Below are positions 46,882-57,907 of a stretch of DNA of 64,000 nucleotides, one piece after another. The position numbers were made by a program, and so were the translations under genes. Origin of the DNA: Pyropia yezoensis (taxonomy: Eukaryota > Rhodophyta > Bangiophyceae > Bangiales > Bangiaceae). The stretch lies in assembly GCA_009829735.1 (NCBI GenBank), contig CM020618.1, positions 25,207,122-25,271,121 on the forward strand, read 5' to 3'. Under the pieces are notes generated by a model that searched no databases, had not been told where the DNA came from, and was given only the letters and a program-made list of their open reading frames with translations. The number at the start of each line of letters is the position of its first letter. Within the stretch, counting starts at the first letter, position 1.

Positions 46882-47245
46882 TATAGCAATATGGTTGGCC
46901 GTATTGTGACCCTAATGTTAGGGGGGCTACTTCTAATCCTTGGCTTTCAATTTGAGAGTCCGTACTGGTCACGGTATCTACAAGTTACGTATGACCAGAG
47001 GGACTTGCATCTTGGGGTGGAGGGTAGTTCGTAGTGTCTCCGAGGGTTTATAACGAGGGGGCCGGCGGCGAATCCACCGCCGGCCAAGGCAGAACAACAA
47101 ACCCCTCCCATTTGGGCTCCCATCTTGGTCCCGTGGCTTGCGCTCCAAGGACAGCAACCTTGGCCTCCCGGTGACGTTGGTGCCGATCCCCCGTTGGTGA
47201 GTGTTCCCTGAGAGTGGACGTGCGACGGATTCCTATTGTGCTACA
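46882..47245 (+). repeat. 3' LTR of element C
   Basis: 364 bp, starting TATAGCAATATGG (the canonical TG is TA) and ending TGCTACA. It is preceded by a purine tract. Confidence 0.93.
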
Positions 47246-47250
47246 CCCCC

Positions 47251-47668
47251 CCTCTCGGGCAAGGGCAAGGGCCCCGCCTCGGCGGGCACTGCGGCCCGGA
47301 CGAACCGGCGCCTGCTGCTACCCCCGCAGGAACCGGCGCGCCGTTTCATCGCGCCGCCCCCACCGCTGATTGGGCACATTAAGCCGACCACCCCGCGGGC
47401 GGTGGAACAGCGCGAACAGCGCCGAGTCGCCAAGGCCCGGCGCATCCCACTGGGCACACACCAGTGTAAGCCCTGCGCTGTGACCTGCAACAGCCTATCG
47501 GTGTTGCGCGACCATCGCAACTCACGTCGGCATCGCAATACTGTCAACCGCTCTTCCTCTCTCCCACGCTGCGCTCCCTGTGGGCGTGAATTTGATTCGG
47601 TAGTTCACTTCGAACGCCACTTGCGTGGCAAGGCGCAACACCGCCAGCTGGCGCGGGGCACCGATTGA
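47251..47668 (+). pseudogene. zinc-finger gene of element D, C-terminal part with two fingers
   Basis: Continues the frame left at 36502. It has RRLLLPP, then IGHIKPTTPRAVEQ, and a basic stretch. Finger one is C-x2-C-x12-H-x5-H (CKPC...HRNSRRH). Finger two is C-x2-C-x12-H-x6-H (CAPC...HLRGKAQH). Both fingers and the two upstream motifs match the D2 protein (29612-30060). The JAZ/U1-type spacing suggests binding of structured RNA or RNA-DNA hybrids (family knowledge plus inference). It lies 361 bases upstream of gag. A lone frame starting inside the LTR of C (from 47201) is an artefact of the insertion. Confidence 0.7.
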
Positions 47669-48029
47669 CAACCCCCATTGATCTACCGCGCGAGCCCGAT
47701 TTTCCCCCTCTGATCTCCCCCCCGCGTGAGAATCCGACAAGACCGACTCGGGCCCGAGCGCGGACGCCGAGCGAAAAACCGATTACGCGCCGAAAATCCG
47801 ATTGCGCGCCCTCGAACGATTTGCTTGTGATTGGATTTTACGAAATAGTGTTGCAAGCTGTTGATCTCGTCGCCGCGATCGCGCGGCACTTGACCAATTG
47901 TCGCGCGCCACTACGTCACTTGACCAAATTACTTACACAAATCCATCCGGACTTCAACTGGGCATTCTTGTAAGTTCAGGTCGCTCTGTCCTGTGAAATT
48001 GTAACTCCTGGAGATAACTCCTGGAAACG

Positions 48030-48908
48030 ATGGACCCCTCGAGTATTGCTGGCGGGACCCCGGTCACTTCTGGGTCGACATCCGGCACCCCCAGTGTCGA
48101 GGCATGGAATCAGCTTACGACATTTGTGACGCAAATGCGTGACGAGCTCGAGGCACATAAGGTGGAATTGTAATACACGAAGCAGCAGCTCGCCGAGGCC
48201 AAGGCGAAAGCAGCCCGCGAGAACGCAAAACCCGCACGGCCGAACAAGCCCGGGCTGTTCTCTGGCAAACCCGGGACCATTGAAGCGTGGTGCTCCCACA
48301 TGGACTCCTACGTCCGGCTGAGTGAACCCGCCGAAGCGTGTCGTGTCGCTTGCACCTATCTCGATGGAGAAGCGTTCAACTAGTGGCGTACCTACAGTCA
48401 GACTACAGACGTTTCGAGCTGGGACGCCTTCCGTGCTGCACTCATCCGGCGCTTCAGTCCCCTGAACAAGACGCAGGCGGCACGGGACAAGCTGCACGCA
48501 TGGCGACAGATTAAGGACGTCGGGACGTTTAACAAGACTTCCCTGAGCGTCGTGGTGGACATCCCAGACATCACTGAAGCGGAAAAGATTGACCGCTACA
48601 CGCGAGGTCTGAAGCGGGACATCTGGCAGGCATTGTGCCTCAAGAACTACACTGAGCTCGAGCCTCTAATGACAGACGCCCTGCGCGTAGAAGCTGCCAA
48701 GGCTGGAGCCTCGCGCTTCACAAACAGTTTCAGCAGCCCCTCTGGCAAGCCGTCTGCGACGGGTGTCGTCCCCATGGACATTTCCAGCATCAAGGTCGAG
48801 AGGCTCACGCCCGAGGAGCGCCAGCGCTGTATGCGCGAGGGACTCTGTCTCCGCTGTCGCGAAAAGGGGCACCTGGCAAAGAACTACCCAAAAGGCCAGC
48901 GGAACTGA
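48030..48908 (+). pseudogene. gag: gag of element D (two internal stops)
   Basis: Reads from ATG at 48030 (MDPSSIAGGTPV). In-frame TAA (48171) and TAG (48381) break it. The middle part fits the retrotransposon gag/capsid family (GLFSGKPGTIEAWCSHMDSY ... FRAALIRRFSP ... YTRGLKRDIW). The zinc knuckle reads C-x2-C-x4-H-x4-Y: the last cysteine is Tyr (TAC, 48885-48887). Both stops would be glutamine codons with a single T to C change. This gag is unlike those of A-C, so D is a different chromovirus lineage. Confidence 0.85.
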
Positions 48909-48959
48909 AGCAGCAACCGTCGTCAACAACGGTGAAAGATGCTTCTTTGGTTCCGAAAA

Positions 48960-51900
48960 ACAAATCGTCACCCTTTGAAGGCCCGCGTCTCGGGCTGTTG
49001 CTTTCTACTGCTTCTGTCAATGGCCATGTTCTTTAAGTGCTGTTCGACGACGGGTCTCCCATCAACGTCGTCTCCAGGCGCCTCATGAAAACCCTGAATG
49101 TCAAGACCACTGAAACGGACTTCGCGGCAAACATGCCCGATGGACGTTTCCATGTACTCGCTGAAACCATTGAACCCTTAGAGATTCACATCGGCCTTTA
49201 CCAAGAACGACTACGGTTCGTCGTATGCGACCTCAGTGCGTACGACGTTATCCTCGGTAAGAAATGGCGCGATGACAAGGGCGCCAAGATCAACAACAAG
49301 AAGAACAAGATATCCTTTAAGTTCAACCACAAGAATATTTCTATCACTGCCTCCCTCAAGAAACCGGAGGGCCTCATTAGGCGGCAACGACTCGCACGTG
49401 ACCTCATCCAAAGGACCCCTGTACTCGCCATCTACCTGCAGTCTGAAGACCCCTCAAGCAGCTTTGACATCAACTCCATCATTATGGCAGAAGCTGGAGA
49501 CAAAAATGAAGTCCAACAGATTCTTCAAGGAGTACGCTGACGTCTTTCCGGCTGAGCTCCCGGACGGACTCCCTCCCGAGCGTAGTCACAACTTTAGCAA
49601 AAAGCTGACCAACGACGCTGAACCACGTCCAGCGGTATTTACCACCTCTCCGAGTGGGAACTCGATGAACTCAAGACGCAACTTGCGACCCTGATTCGGA
49701 AGGGATTCATCCAGCCAAGTGCCTCACCGTGGGGCTCCTCCGTTCTATTTGCGGCGAAGAAGGACGGCGGCTGGCGGATGTGCATCGAGTACCGAGCATT
49801 GAACAAGGCCACCATCAAGAATGCATATCCTCTACCACGTATCGATGACATCTTTGATCAACTACGAAAGGCCAAGTATTTCACGAAGATTGACCTCCGC
49901 TCTGGCTACCACCAGATCCGGCTGGACCCTGACACCATATCATTGACGGCGTTCCGGACCAAGAATGGATTCTACGAGTTTACTGCGCTACCCTTCGGAC
50001 TGACGAACGCCCCCGCAGTCTTCATGAACTTGATGAACGATGTGTTCAGACCCTACCTGTACGACTTCATCTGCGTCTACTTAGACGACATTTTGGTCTA
50101 CAGCGAAACCTATGAGGATCCTCTCAAGCACCTGAGAAAAACCCTGGCCAATCTACGAGAACACAAGCTTTACGCCAAGGCGAGTAAGTGCCAATTCGCT
50201 CGAACCACTGTCGATTACCTCGGCCACGTCATATCTGACGCAGGCTTTTCCATGGAGGACCAGAAGGTCCAAGCCATTCGGACGTGGGCAACCCCCGAGA
50301 GCAAGAAGGACGTGCAGTCCTTCCTCGGTATGGTCAACTTCTATCGCCGATTTATCAAGGGAACGGCCGCAGTTGCTACCCCACTTACAAGGTTGACGGG
50401 GAAGGTCGACTTTGAGTGGACGCCCAGAAAGCCTTCGAGCAGCTGCAGACTCTGACAACAAGTGCACCGGTACTAAGGCCGTTTGACAAACGATATCCCA
50501 TCTACGTGTCTACTAATGCCAGCGGGTATGCTATTGGCGCAGTCCTCGAACAAGACGACGGAAAGGGACGGCGTCCAGTGGCATTCTTCTCCCTGACCTT
50601 GAATATCCACAAGCAACGCTACAGCATCCGCGAACGTGAGCTGCTCGCAGTGGTCCAAGCCATCCGGCACTGGCACTGCTACCTCCACGGAAGACCCTTT
50701 GAGGTCCATACCGACCACGAGTCCCTGAGATACCTGCGATCCCAAGAAAGGCTGAACGACCGCCAAGTCAAGTGGCTTGAACTTCTGGATCAGTTCCAGT
50801 TCAAGATTGTCCCGATCAAAGGCATCTCCAACGCCGTAGCTGATGCCCTTTCCAGGCGACCCCAAGATGCCCCTGACAAGCACGAACCCAACCAAGATCT
50901 CCTTAGTCGAGTGCTGACCAAGAGCATTGACGAAACCCTCAAGAAAACTGAAATCAACAACCTCATGACCATCAACCAAAAAGATCAAGACCTTGCCACC
51001 CTAGAACAAGAGTACAAAGCGGACCCCGAGTTCGCCGACCTAGACAAGGACCCGGTATCTCCCTACCGGTTTCATATGAGGTTGTTGAAACGAGGTGACC
51101 GTACGTGCATCCCCGCTGGTACTCTACGCCAAAGACTCCTCCACGACTACCACGACGTCCCGTGCCAAGGGCACATGGGAGTGAAGAAAACCACCAAGGC
51201 CGTTGCTTCCAATTACTACTGGAAGTTTATGCGGCAGGACATCCAAAGATACGTACAATCATGTGATTCGTGCCAGCGGAACAAGGCTAGCACTCATTCA
51301 CCTCTGGGTCATCTCAAACAACTCGAACCCCCAAGCCAAAAATGGGCAAGTGTCTCCATGGACTTTATCACCCCACTGCCACTGACACCACGAGGCCACA
51401 ACGGCATTTATGTCGTTGTTGACCGACTCACCAAGATGATTCGCCTGGCACCAACGAAGCCGGAATGTACAGCGCCGGTCACAGCTCAGCTTTACCACGA
51501 TCACGTCTATCGCAACCACGGCCTACCTCAAGAAGTCGTCTGTGACCGCGACCCCATCTCTTTCTACAACTTCTGGCGGTCACTGACAAAGATTCTCAAG
51601 GTCGAGATCAAAGCCTCATCGGCCTACCACCCGCAGACGGACGGCCAAACTGAGATTATGAACAAGAAAATTGAAGAAATCCTCAGAAACTTCGTCAACC
51701 ATCATCAAGGCGACTGGGACCTTTTCCTCGCTGCCGCGGAAGTTGCGTACAACCGGTCACCTAATGCCGTAACCACGTACTCTCCATTTTTCTTGAACTA
51801 CGGGTTTGAACCAAGGACCGTGCCTATGGACATCCTCGACAGCAGGGACTCAAATCTTCCTGCTCTGTCGGAGTGGCTGTCCAGCCTCCACGATGCTCAA

Positions 51901-52416
51901 AAGAAGGCTATCGCCGCCATCAAGAGCGCCAATGAGACGCGCTCGGCGTACGCAAACCGTCATCGCCGACCATGCACAATGACTGTGGGCGACCACGCAC
52001 TCCTCAGCGCCAAGAACCTCTTGCCCGACGCTTTTCAAGGCGCTCGTAAGCTGACGCCCAAATACTCCGGACCCTACAAGGTCACGGAGAGCATCAATGA
52101 CGTCACGTTTCGTATCGATCTTCCTCAAGCTGTCCTCGATCGCAAAGCTCACAACGCCTTCCATGCCAGCCTCCTGAAGCCGTACCGCGCTGATCCGTAT
52201 GGTCGACTTCCTCCCGTTCCATTCCCGGTTGCATTTCCGGATGGCTCGGTCGAGTATGAAGTGGACTCCATTGTACGGTCACGAAAGCGCCGTGGACAAC
52301 TGCAGTACCTCGTCAAATGGAAAGGCTGCGAAATCAGCGAGAACTCTTGGCTGACAAAGCAAGACCTTGTAAACGCCACTGAAGTTTTAGACGCGTTTCT
52401 TCGACGCGCGTCCTAA
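48960..52416 (+). pseudogene. pol: pol of element D: protease, RT, RNase H, integrase, chromodomain (frameshifted)
   Basis: A protease-like segment has FDDGSPINVVS where DTG or DSG is expected, after a TAA at 49034. Frame changes near 49500-49640 and at about 50418 break the frame. Reverse transcriptase is well preserved, with PSASPWGSSVLF, KIDLRSGYHQI and an intact YLDD box (ICVYLDDILVYS). In RNase H the first catalytic Asp is Asn (VSTNASG, 50515). E (RERELLAV) and D (HTDHESL) remain. Integrase has the H-x6-H...C-x2-C site and the DDE residues (SMDFI, CDRDPI, QTDGQTE), and ends with a chromodomain (YEVDSIVRSRKRRGQLQYLV...W). This 3' frame (50416-52416) is open over 666 codons. Confidence 0.9.
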
Positions 52417-52427
52417 GGGGGGGGTGG
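52415..52427 (+). other. polypurine tract of element D
   Basis: AAGGGGGGGGTGG directly before the 3' LTR, and just after the pol stop. Confidence 0.75.
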
Positions 52428-53348
52428 TGTAAGGATTTGCCCCTTAAATCGCCACCCGGAACCCAGGGGATATGGACTGGGACCTCTCCTTACATGTCCG
52501 GCCCAGATAACTCCCCCCAAGACACATCAATTCCCCACTACCCTGGACGACACCACGCTGTATCCCTGACATTTTGCGGACGTCGGCCGACCGCACGAAA
52601 GCCGCCGTCAACGCACTGTCGGAACCCTGTCATGGACGTCGAAACTCGACAACGAGGAGCGAGTGACATCGTCGACCAACCACGGGCGGACATCCCCGTC
52701 TGTGCTGCCTGAATTTTATTTTCTGCGCTGCTTGAAAGCTGGCATCAAGGACCAGTCACATGATTCACCGACACTGAGGACACCGCACATCCTCGCTGGC
52801 GGCTGAGTGCGATATGACTGGCTCGCCGGCTTTTGGATTGATTGAATTTGGCCTTGCTGGCCCTTACAGCCAGTCGGACCTTCTGGTCGATCGGCGTGTG
52901 GAGCCGGCTGGTGGGGCGCGCTGGGCGCCATCCACGGGACCCCCTTCGTTTCGGGCTAACTGGGGCTGCACTCCTTTAGTGCGCACGCCCGCCCATGCTT
53001 TGTTCTGAGAGACATGCTTTGTTTTTGGACCGATCTGTGCCTACCGGCGGTGCGATGGGGAAACGCATGCTTTGGGGCACCTCGGGTGCCCCGACGCGAG
53101 TATATAGTGCGTGGATGTCGGCGCCACCGGGGGAGACGAGAGGGGCAACCACAGACACAGACCAAAGACACTGTTTACCTTTTGTACCCTCGATCCCCAC
53201 CGACGTCGCGCCCATCTTCTTCCCCAGACCCACCCCCGTCGAGACCACCGTCCTCTTCCCCGTGCCCCGCCGCCCCTTTGGCTCGCAGGGCCCGCTGACA
53301 CCCCCACGAGTACGTTGAGGGCTCCCCGGTTTTGGATGGGGCCTCACA
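52428..53348 (+). repeat. 3' LTR of element D
   Basis: 921 bp, same ends as the 5' LTR (TGTAAGG...CCTCACA), and followed by the target duplication GGAGG. A TATATAG box lies at about 53101. Confidence 0.92.
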
Positions 53349-53353
53349 GGAGG

Positions 53354-54323
53354 GGCCGTTCGCGGTGGCGTCCGCCCGCTGCAGCCGGGCGGCGGCGCGC
53401 GCCCACCGCCCACCGGCGGCGATCGTCGGACGGTCGGGGGTGGCGGGGACGGCGGAAACGGCGGCGGCGGCGTCCGGCCATCGCCATCGGGCGGCGATCG
53501 TCGGATGGTTGGGGCTGGAGGGGCCGCCGGCAGCGGCGGCGCCCGCCCATCGCAACTAGGCGGCCGCGGCCGCCTACCACCCGCAAGCAGCGTCCGTCCA
53601 TCGCCTACTGGCGGTAAGCGTCAGATGGTAGGGGGTGAAGCGGCCGTTGGCAGCAACCGCCCGTCGCCAGCGGGTCGCAGTGAAGGCGGCGGAAAGCGCC
53701 GAACGGTCCGGGGCGGGTTTGCCATCCGCGGCAACCTCCAGTCGCCAACTGGTCGCGGCGGCAAGCGCACGCTAATGGCGGCTGCCGGCGACGGCGTCTC
53801 TACCCGTCCGCCCTCCGTGGGAGGCGCCGGCGGCGCGCGTCCTATGCTCGCGGGCGGGGGCCGTGAAGGGGCCGGTGGGGGCGACAGCGGTGGTGGTGAG
53901 AAGCGTCAGTTGGTGGTGGTGGGCGGCGGCAGCGCTGGCGCCAGCGCGAGCAGTAGTGGAGGTGCTCCCCCTCCTGTGGGGACAGGGGGCCCCGCCGGCA
54001 GCAGCAGCCGCGACGCACCCAGCTCGGGAAGTAGCTTGGGGGGGCCAAGCACCCCATCTGCTGGATCTAGGTTCTTTTTTCCTCGTCGTCGGGGCGCTGG
54101 GATCGGACGCGTCCCTTTCTCTGCTCGTGCCGCTTTGTCCCCGGGTTTTTCTTCTGGTTGTCCCCCTGTTCCCTGTGCTGTGGAAGAGGACGTTCCTGCC
54201 GCGACGCGCGAGAGACTAATGTCGTCGTGGGCGCGGCGCCGCGTCGCAGGAGCCCGGCAAGGTGACAGTCTGGAGTCAGACTCTGAGTTTTCAGTTGTCG
54301 ACGAGGACAGTAGCTCTTCGTAG
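53354..54323 (+). CDS. unrecognised gene E, 3' part
   Basis: This continues, in the same frame, the sequence left at 35020 once element D and one GGAGG copy are removed. It is Gly/Ala/Arg/Ser-rich with repeats of the type VRPSPSGGDRRMVGAGG; the last sequence before the insertion (DRVRPSPSDGGQLRTVEGG) is of the same type, which confirms that both parts belong together. It has a basic stretch FFFPRRRG and an acidic serine tail (DEDSSSS) before TAG at 54321. No domain was recognised. Low complexity makes the coding call less certain; codon-level repeats and the in-frame junction support it. Confidence 0.5.
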
Positions 54324-54528
54324 CCCATCTCCTCCGGCATCTTTGCGCCTCGGTCTGTTCTCTTTGAATGCTTTGTCCTATCGTGCGTTCAGTTACCTGC
54401 AGCGGGTGGGGTGTACGCGTCTTAATCATCGATGATGGGATGCGGACGGGGGTGAAGTAGTGTATCATGTGGGGTGCCAGGGGGGGTGGGTGAGGAGGGG
54501 AGGGCGTCGTATTCGGTGCCTGTGAGTG
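54324..54528. other. downstream of gene E, nothing recognised
   Basis: Ordinary sequence between the stop of E and the minisatellite. No clear polyadenylation signal was identified. Confidence 0.4.
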
Positions 54529-54812
54529 GCCCTGGAGGGGGCCCATAAGTGCCCCTGGGGGCGCCATGAGGGGGGGCCCCAGGTGCCTCTGAAGGTTCCA
54601 TGGGGGGGGGGCCCAGGTGCCCCTGGGGGTGCCATGGGGGGGGGGGCCAGGGTGCCCCTTGGGGCGCCATGGGGGGGGGGCCCAGGGTGCCCCTCGGGAT
54701 GCCGTGGGGTTGCCTGGCAGGTGCCCCTGGGGGTGCCATGGGGGGGGGGCCCAGGGTGCCCCTGGGGATGCCGTGGGGGTGCCTGGCAGGTGCCCCTGGG
54801 GGTGCCTGATAG
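54529..54812 (+). repeat. G/C-rich minisatellite
   Basis: About eight imperfect copies of a 33-35 bp unit built on GGTGCCCCTGGGGGTGCCAT followed by a G-run; the last copies form a longer unit with TGCCTGGCAGG. The G-runs of up to ten bases could form G-quadruplexes. Confidence 0.85.
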
Positions 54813-56830
54813 TGTACCAGAAAGCTTTGTTTCTTTGCCACGTACTGCCCCTAGCCGAGGTGACTTTTAGACCACAGCCCCCTCCGACAGCCGTGTTTGA
54901 AAGCGTCTCTCCGCGCAATGCGTATGTTGGCGGATGGCATCAACGTAGCGTTGAGGAGGCCGGACACGCTCCACGACCAGGCGAGGACACGCTGCGGCTT
55001 TCAGGTGGCCGTAAGTAGCTCCACAACTCCTTCTGGGGCGTGTGCTGGAGGTGCCTCGAGTGCGCGCATGTCCCACCACCCCCCCCCCCAGACGTGAACG
55101 CAGGTTCTGGTTCTTCCTGGGTGCTCCTGGGCGAATGTTTCCTGTACTAGATTGGAACAACACTGTGGAAAACGGGGGTCAGTACACAGATATTCGCGGT
55201 CACAATTTTGTACTGGGGGGCGTTGCAGCCAAAATGAAAGCAATATGGGGATTGTGATGAAACATGCCCCAGTACAGTCTTTCTCCATTGCTGTGACATC
55301 CTCTCTTGGGCACGGTGTCTAGGAACCAATGCAGGTCGACCGACCTCTACGGTGCGATCAACGCACGTGTCAGCATAGGATCTTTGGCACCGACCAATCA
55401 GATGGCGGAATCAAGTTACCATCTTTTGGCTTACGGTCGCCACTAAGGGTGCCCCACAATGGAGAAAGACTGTAAGCCCCAGTACAAGTTGTACGTCTTT
55501 GGGACGATCGACAGTACACAGTCCACGCATTATTAGGAGAGTGAGAACAGTAAGCTTCAATTCATGACTGTATCGTGTCATGTACTCACCACGCTTGTTG
55601 ACATCTGTCCTGACTGAGCGGCCAGACAGAGAGAGTACTGCCGGTGTCAGTTGGGAGGAGAGAGGATCAGGTGGTGGCTATGACTCGCCCCTTCGCTGTC
55701 ACTGCTGGTTCCGTTGGTGTCTGGGGGAAGGGGGCAGTAGCAGGTGGTGGCGACGCCGCTGTCGGTGTCGGCAGGAGAGGACGAAGCTGACAAGGTGGTG
55801 GGGGACGCCACTAGATGTCAGGGGGACAAACTGGGACAGTCGGAAGGTCTGGCCGGAACTAAAGTCGATTCCATTTAGCTAGACGCCTGAGAAAAAGCCC
55901 CGTGCAAACATCAGACTGCAGCTCACCGCTCTAAACTTTGCAGGCAGACGCAAGAGTGCCCTGCGGTAGACCTCTCCGACACGGCTTGTTATATGGGCCC
56001 GGAGGTGTAGTGCTGGGGTCTCGTACGTCCATATCATTCCGGGGAGACCCTCAATCTGGCCTCCTCTGCTACCTCTTCCAGCGGAGCCACATATCAGAGG
56101 GAGCATCTAGCGCAAGAACGAGGGTCTAATTTGCTCTCAAGCAATCGACACTGGATGCAATTTATGCGGAGAAGAGTAACATGCCCAACGTCGTACCGCC
56201 CTATACGTGCCACCACACTCCTGACAAACGCTACAAAAACGAAGGATGGCATCGCATGCATGTGAAGACACAATCGGAGTCCACGCCACTTCGCCAAAAA
56301 GCGGTACCTGGTTGCTGAAGAGAAAACACGACGAAGAAATGACGGAAAAACCACAGCTACATTCACGGCGTGGGGCATTTTTATCTGATACGTTCGTACA
56401 GTGAGCTCGTGCGACGGCCCAGTCGAATGCCCATGTTATCAGCTACAAAATGAGCCCAGGTACGTCGTCTGGGTGTGAGCGAGAAGGAAGATAGGAGGGG
56501 TCAAAGTTGGGGGGTGCCAATCAGTCTAGCTATATGGGATCGACTTTAGCAGAGGCCTTTTCGTTCGGTGGGAGGGCCACAGACAGGGGATAGTGAAGGT
56601 ATAAAGGGCACTGATTCATAGATACGGGGGAGGGCACGCAATGGGAGCGGAAGTATCCGTCTGACACCAGATTTTCACAGCTCGCATATGAGGGAGGGTT
56701 GCCAGGCTGCTTGTTTCTCGAAGAACATATTAGCGGACTTGGCAGCACGTCAGAAGTCCGGCCGTCTTCTCCGTATTTGCGGGCGATGCCTGGTTGCTGA
56801 GAAAAAAATGCACCCTCGTTTGGGGGGGTA
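54813..56830. other. no gene recognised; one 17-bp inverted repeat
   Basis: Open frames are short and unconvincing. ACAGTCTTTCTCCATTG (55274-55290) has an exact inverted copy at 55457-55473, and GCCCCAGTACA occurs directly beside both arms. This could be the trace of a small mobile element. Confidence 0.5.
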
Positions 56831-57907
56831 CACCAGTTTTTCACAACTCTCGTTTACATATCAGGGCAGCCATATGGGGCACTTTTTACAGAGATACAGC
56901 AGAAAAAAAAATTGATTGTATTTGTAGTCGTGAAGCATCTTTTCACGTCCGTCGACCAATGAGAGCGAAGAGAGCTGCAGCAGCACGACCCCTTTGCGAT
57001 GGTGACGTCCGACATCACAGCCCCTGAACTCCAAAAAGCATCCCCCCCTGCTCCGGGGTGGTTACGCGTCGCCCCCCCCGCCCCCCAACAGCGATGGAGC
57101 TCGCTGGGACTTGCGGCTGGTAGAGATGCTCGCCTGCTCCACGGGTAGCGCTTTGCGTCTGACAGAACATGGGAACAGATGCTCTTTTCTGGCTTCAATG
57201 AGCCTGATGATAGCACCTCCCTCGCCCCTCGCTGACAGCGACGCGTCCGTGAGGGAGGGTGGCCGTGCTGGGGAAAGCGTAGGGCAGACTGTTGTTGTGC
57301 AGCGGTGTGGGGTGCGCCCGCTGGCTCCCGCCAACACCCTATCGAGAACAGCCGGGGGGGTTAAGGGGGGAAGGTGGGGAGCGTGAGGGCAAGCGGGAAT
57401 AGGCGCTTGCGCCACCGTCAGCCCACTGCAGCAAATAGAGAGGTCCTGGTAGGCCGGGACAGGCCCATAGACGTGTTCTGCTCTTCTGGTGACTCTGCCA
57501 AGGAGCTCAAACCCGGGATAGGAGGAGGAAGAGGGCAGCTGGGCACAGGTGGGTCGAGCGGGGCGCGCGGATGCGTTGCAAAGCAGTCGGGTTCGGGCCA
57601 ACAGTCAGCCAGATGAGCGTTCTGGGGCGGTAATTAGAACCAATTTGACCTCTGCGAGAGAGCTCTCTCTCCCGCCCGTGAGGCTTTAGTCGCGCACCTG
57701 TGCTCCTATTCTTTTTTCTTTATATCGTTGAAGAGCCTGTGAGCTGGCGCACCCAACGGTGCGACCCACGTACACCCCCTGCACAGGATCATATTTTAGT
57801 ACGAGTTGACTTGCGGCTGCCGCCGACTTCTGCGGCCGTTCGGAAGGGATTCTCATATGTAGACACTGTGGGTTTTCTATGTAAGCGGAAGTTGTGAAAA
57901 ACTGGTG
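56831..57907. mobile_element. candidate non-autonomous DNA transposon with 30-bp terminal inverted repeats
   Basis: The left end starts CACCAGTTTTTCACAACT (56831-56860). The right end (57878-57907) is its inverted copy, 27 of 30 bases matching. The span is 1077 bp. No transposase-like frame is seen inside. No target duplication is visible. A partial extra copy of the terminus lies outside the left end (56671, CACCAGATTTTCACAGCT) and a 20-bp direct repeat of the right end follows at 57912-57931. Confidence 0.5.

Larger units (their letters stand above)
36503..47245 (+). mobile_element. LTR retrotransposon C (full-length chromovirus with antisense gene)
   Basis: Two 364-bp LTRs flank a 10.7-kb element inserted in the zinc-finger gene of element D, with target duplication CCCCC (36498-36502 and 47246-47250; low complexity but in the right place). 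Order: primer site, gag, pol with chromodomain, a cluster of palindromes, an antisense gene, purine tract, LTR. The LTRs differ at three positions by eye, so the insertion is recent. Gag and pol are nevertheless broken. Confidence 0.93.
35021..53348 (+). mobile_element. LTR retrotransposon D (chromovirus with zinc-finger gene), contains element C
   Basis: Two 921-bp LTRs, both running from TGTAAGG to CA, bound the element, and the 5-bp target duplication GGAGG flanks it (35016-35020 and 53349-53353). Inside, in order, are the primer site, zinc-finger gene (interrupted by element C), gag, pol with a chromodomain, and a purine tract. The LTRs differ at about 25 positions by eye, so D is older than C. 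Without C the element is about 7.6 kb. It sits in gene E and keeps E in frame on both sides. Confidence 0.92.

Noticed and set aside
47201-47250. Start of a zinc-finger frame inside the 3' LTR of element C (MFPESGRATD...)
   Set aside because: The frame runs by chance through the LTR end; the true upstream part lies at 36178-36502 before the insertion.
57062-57601. Minus-strand frame of 179 codons
   Set aside because: Composition-driven, no domain, and inside the candidate DNA transposon.
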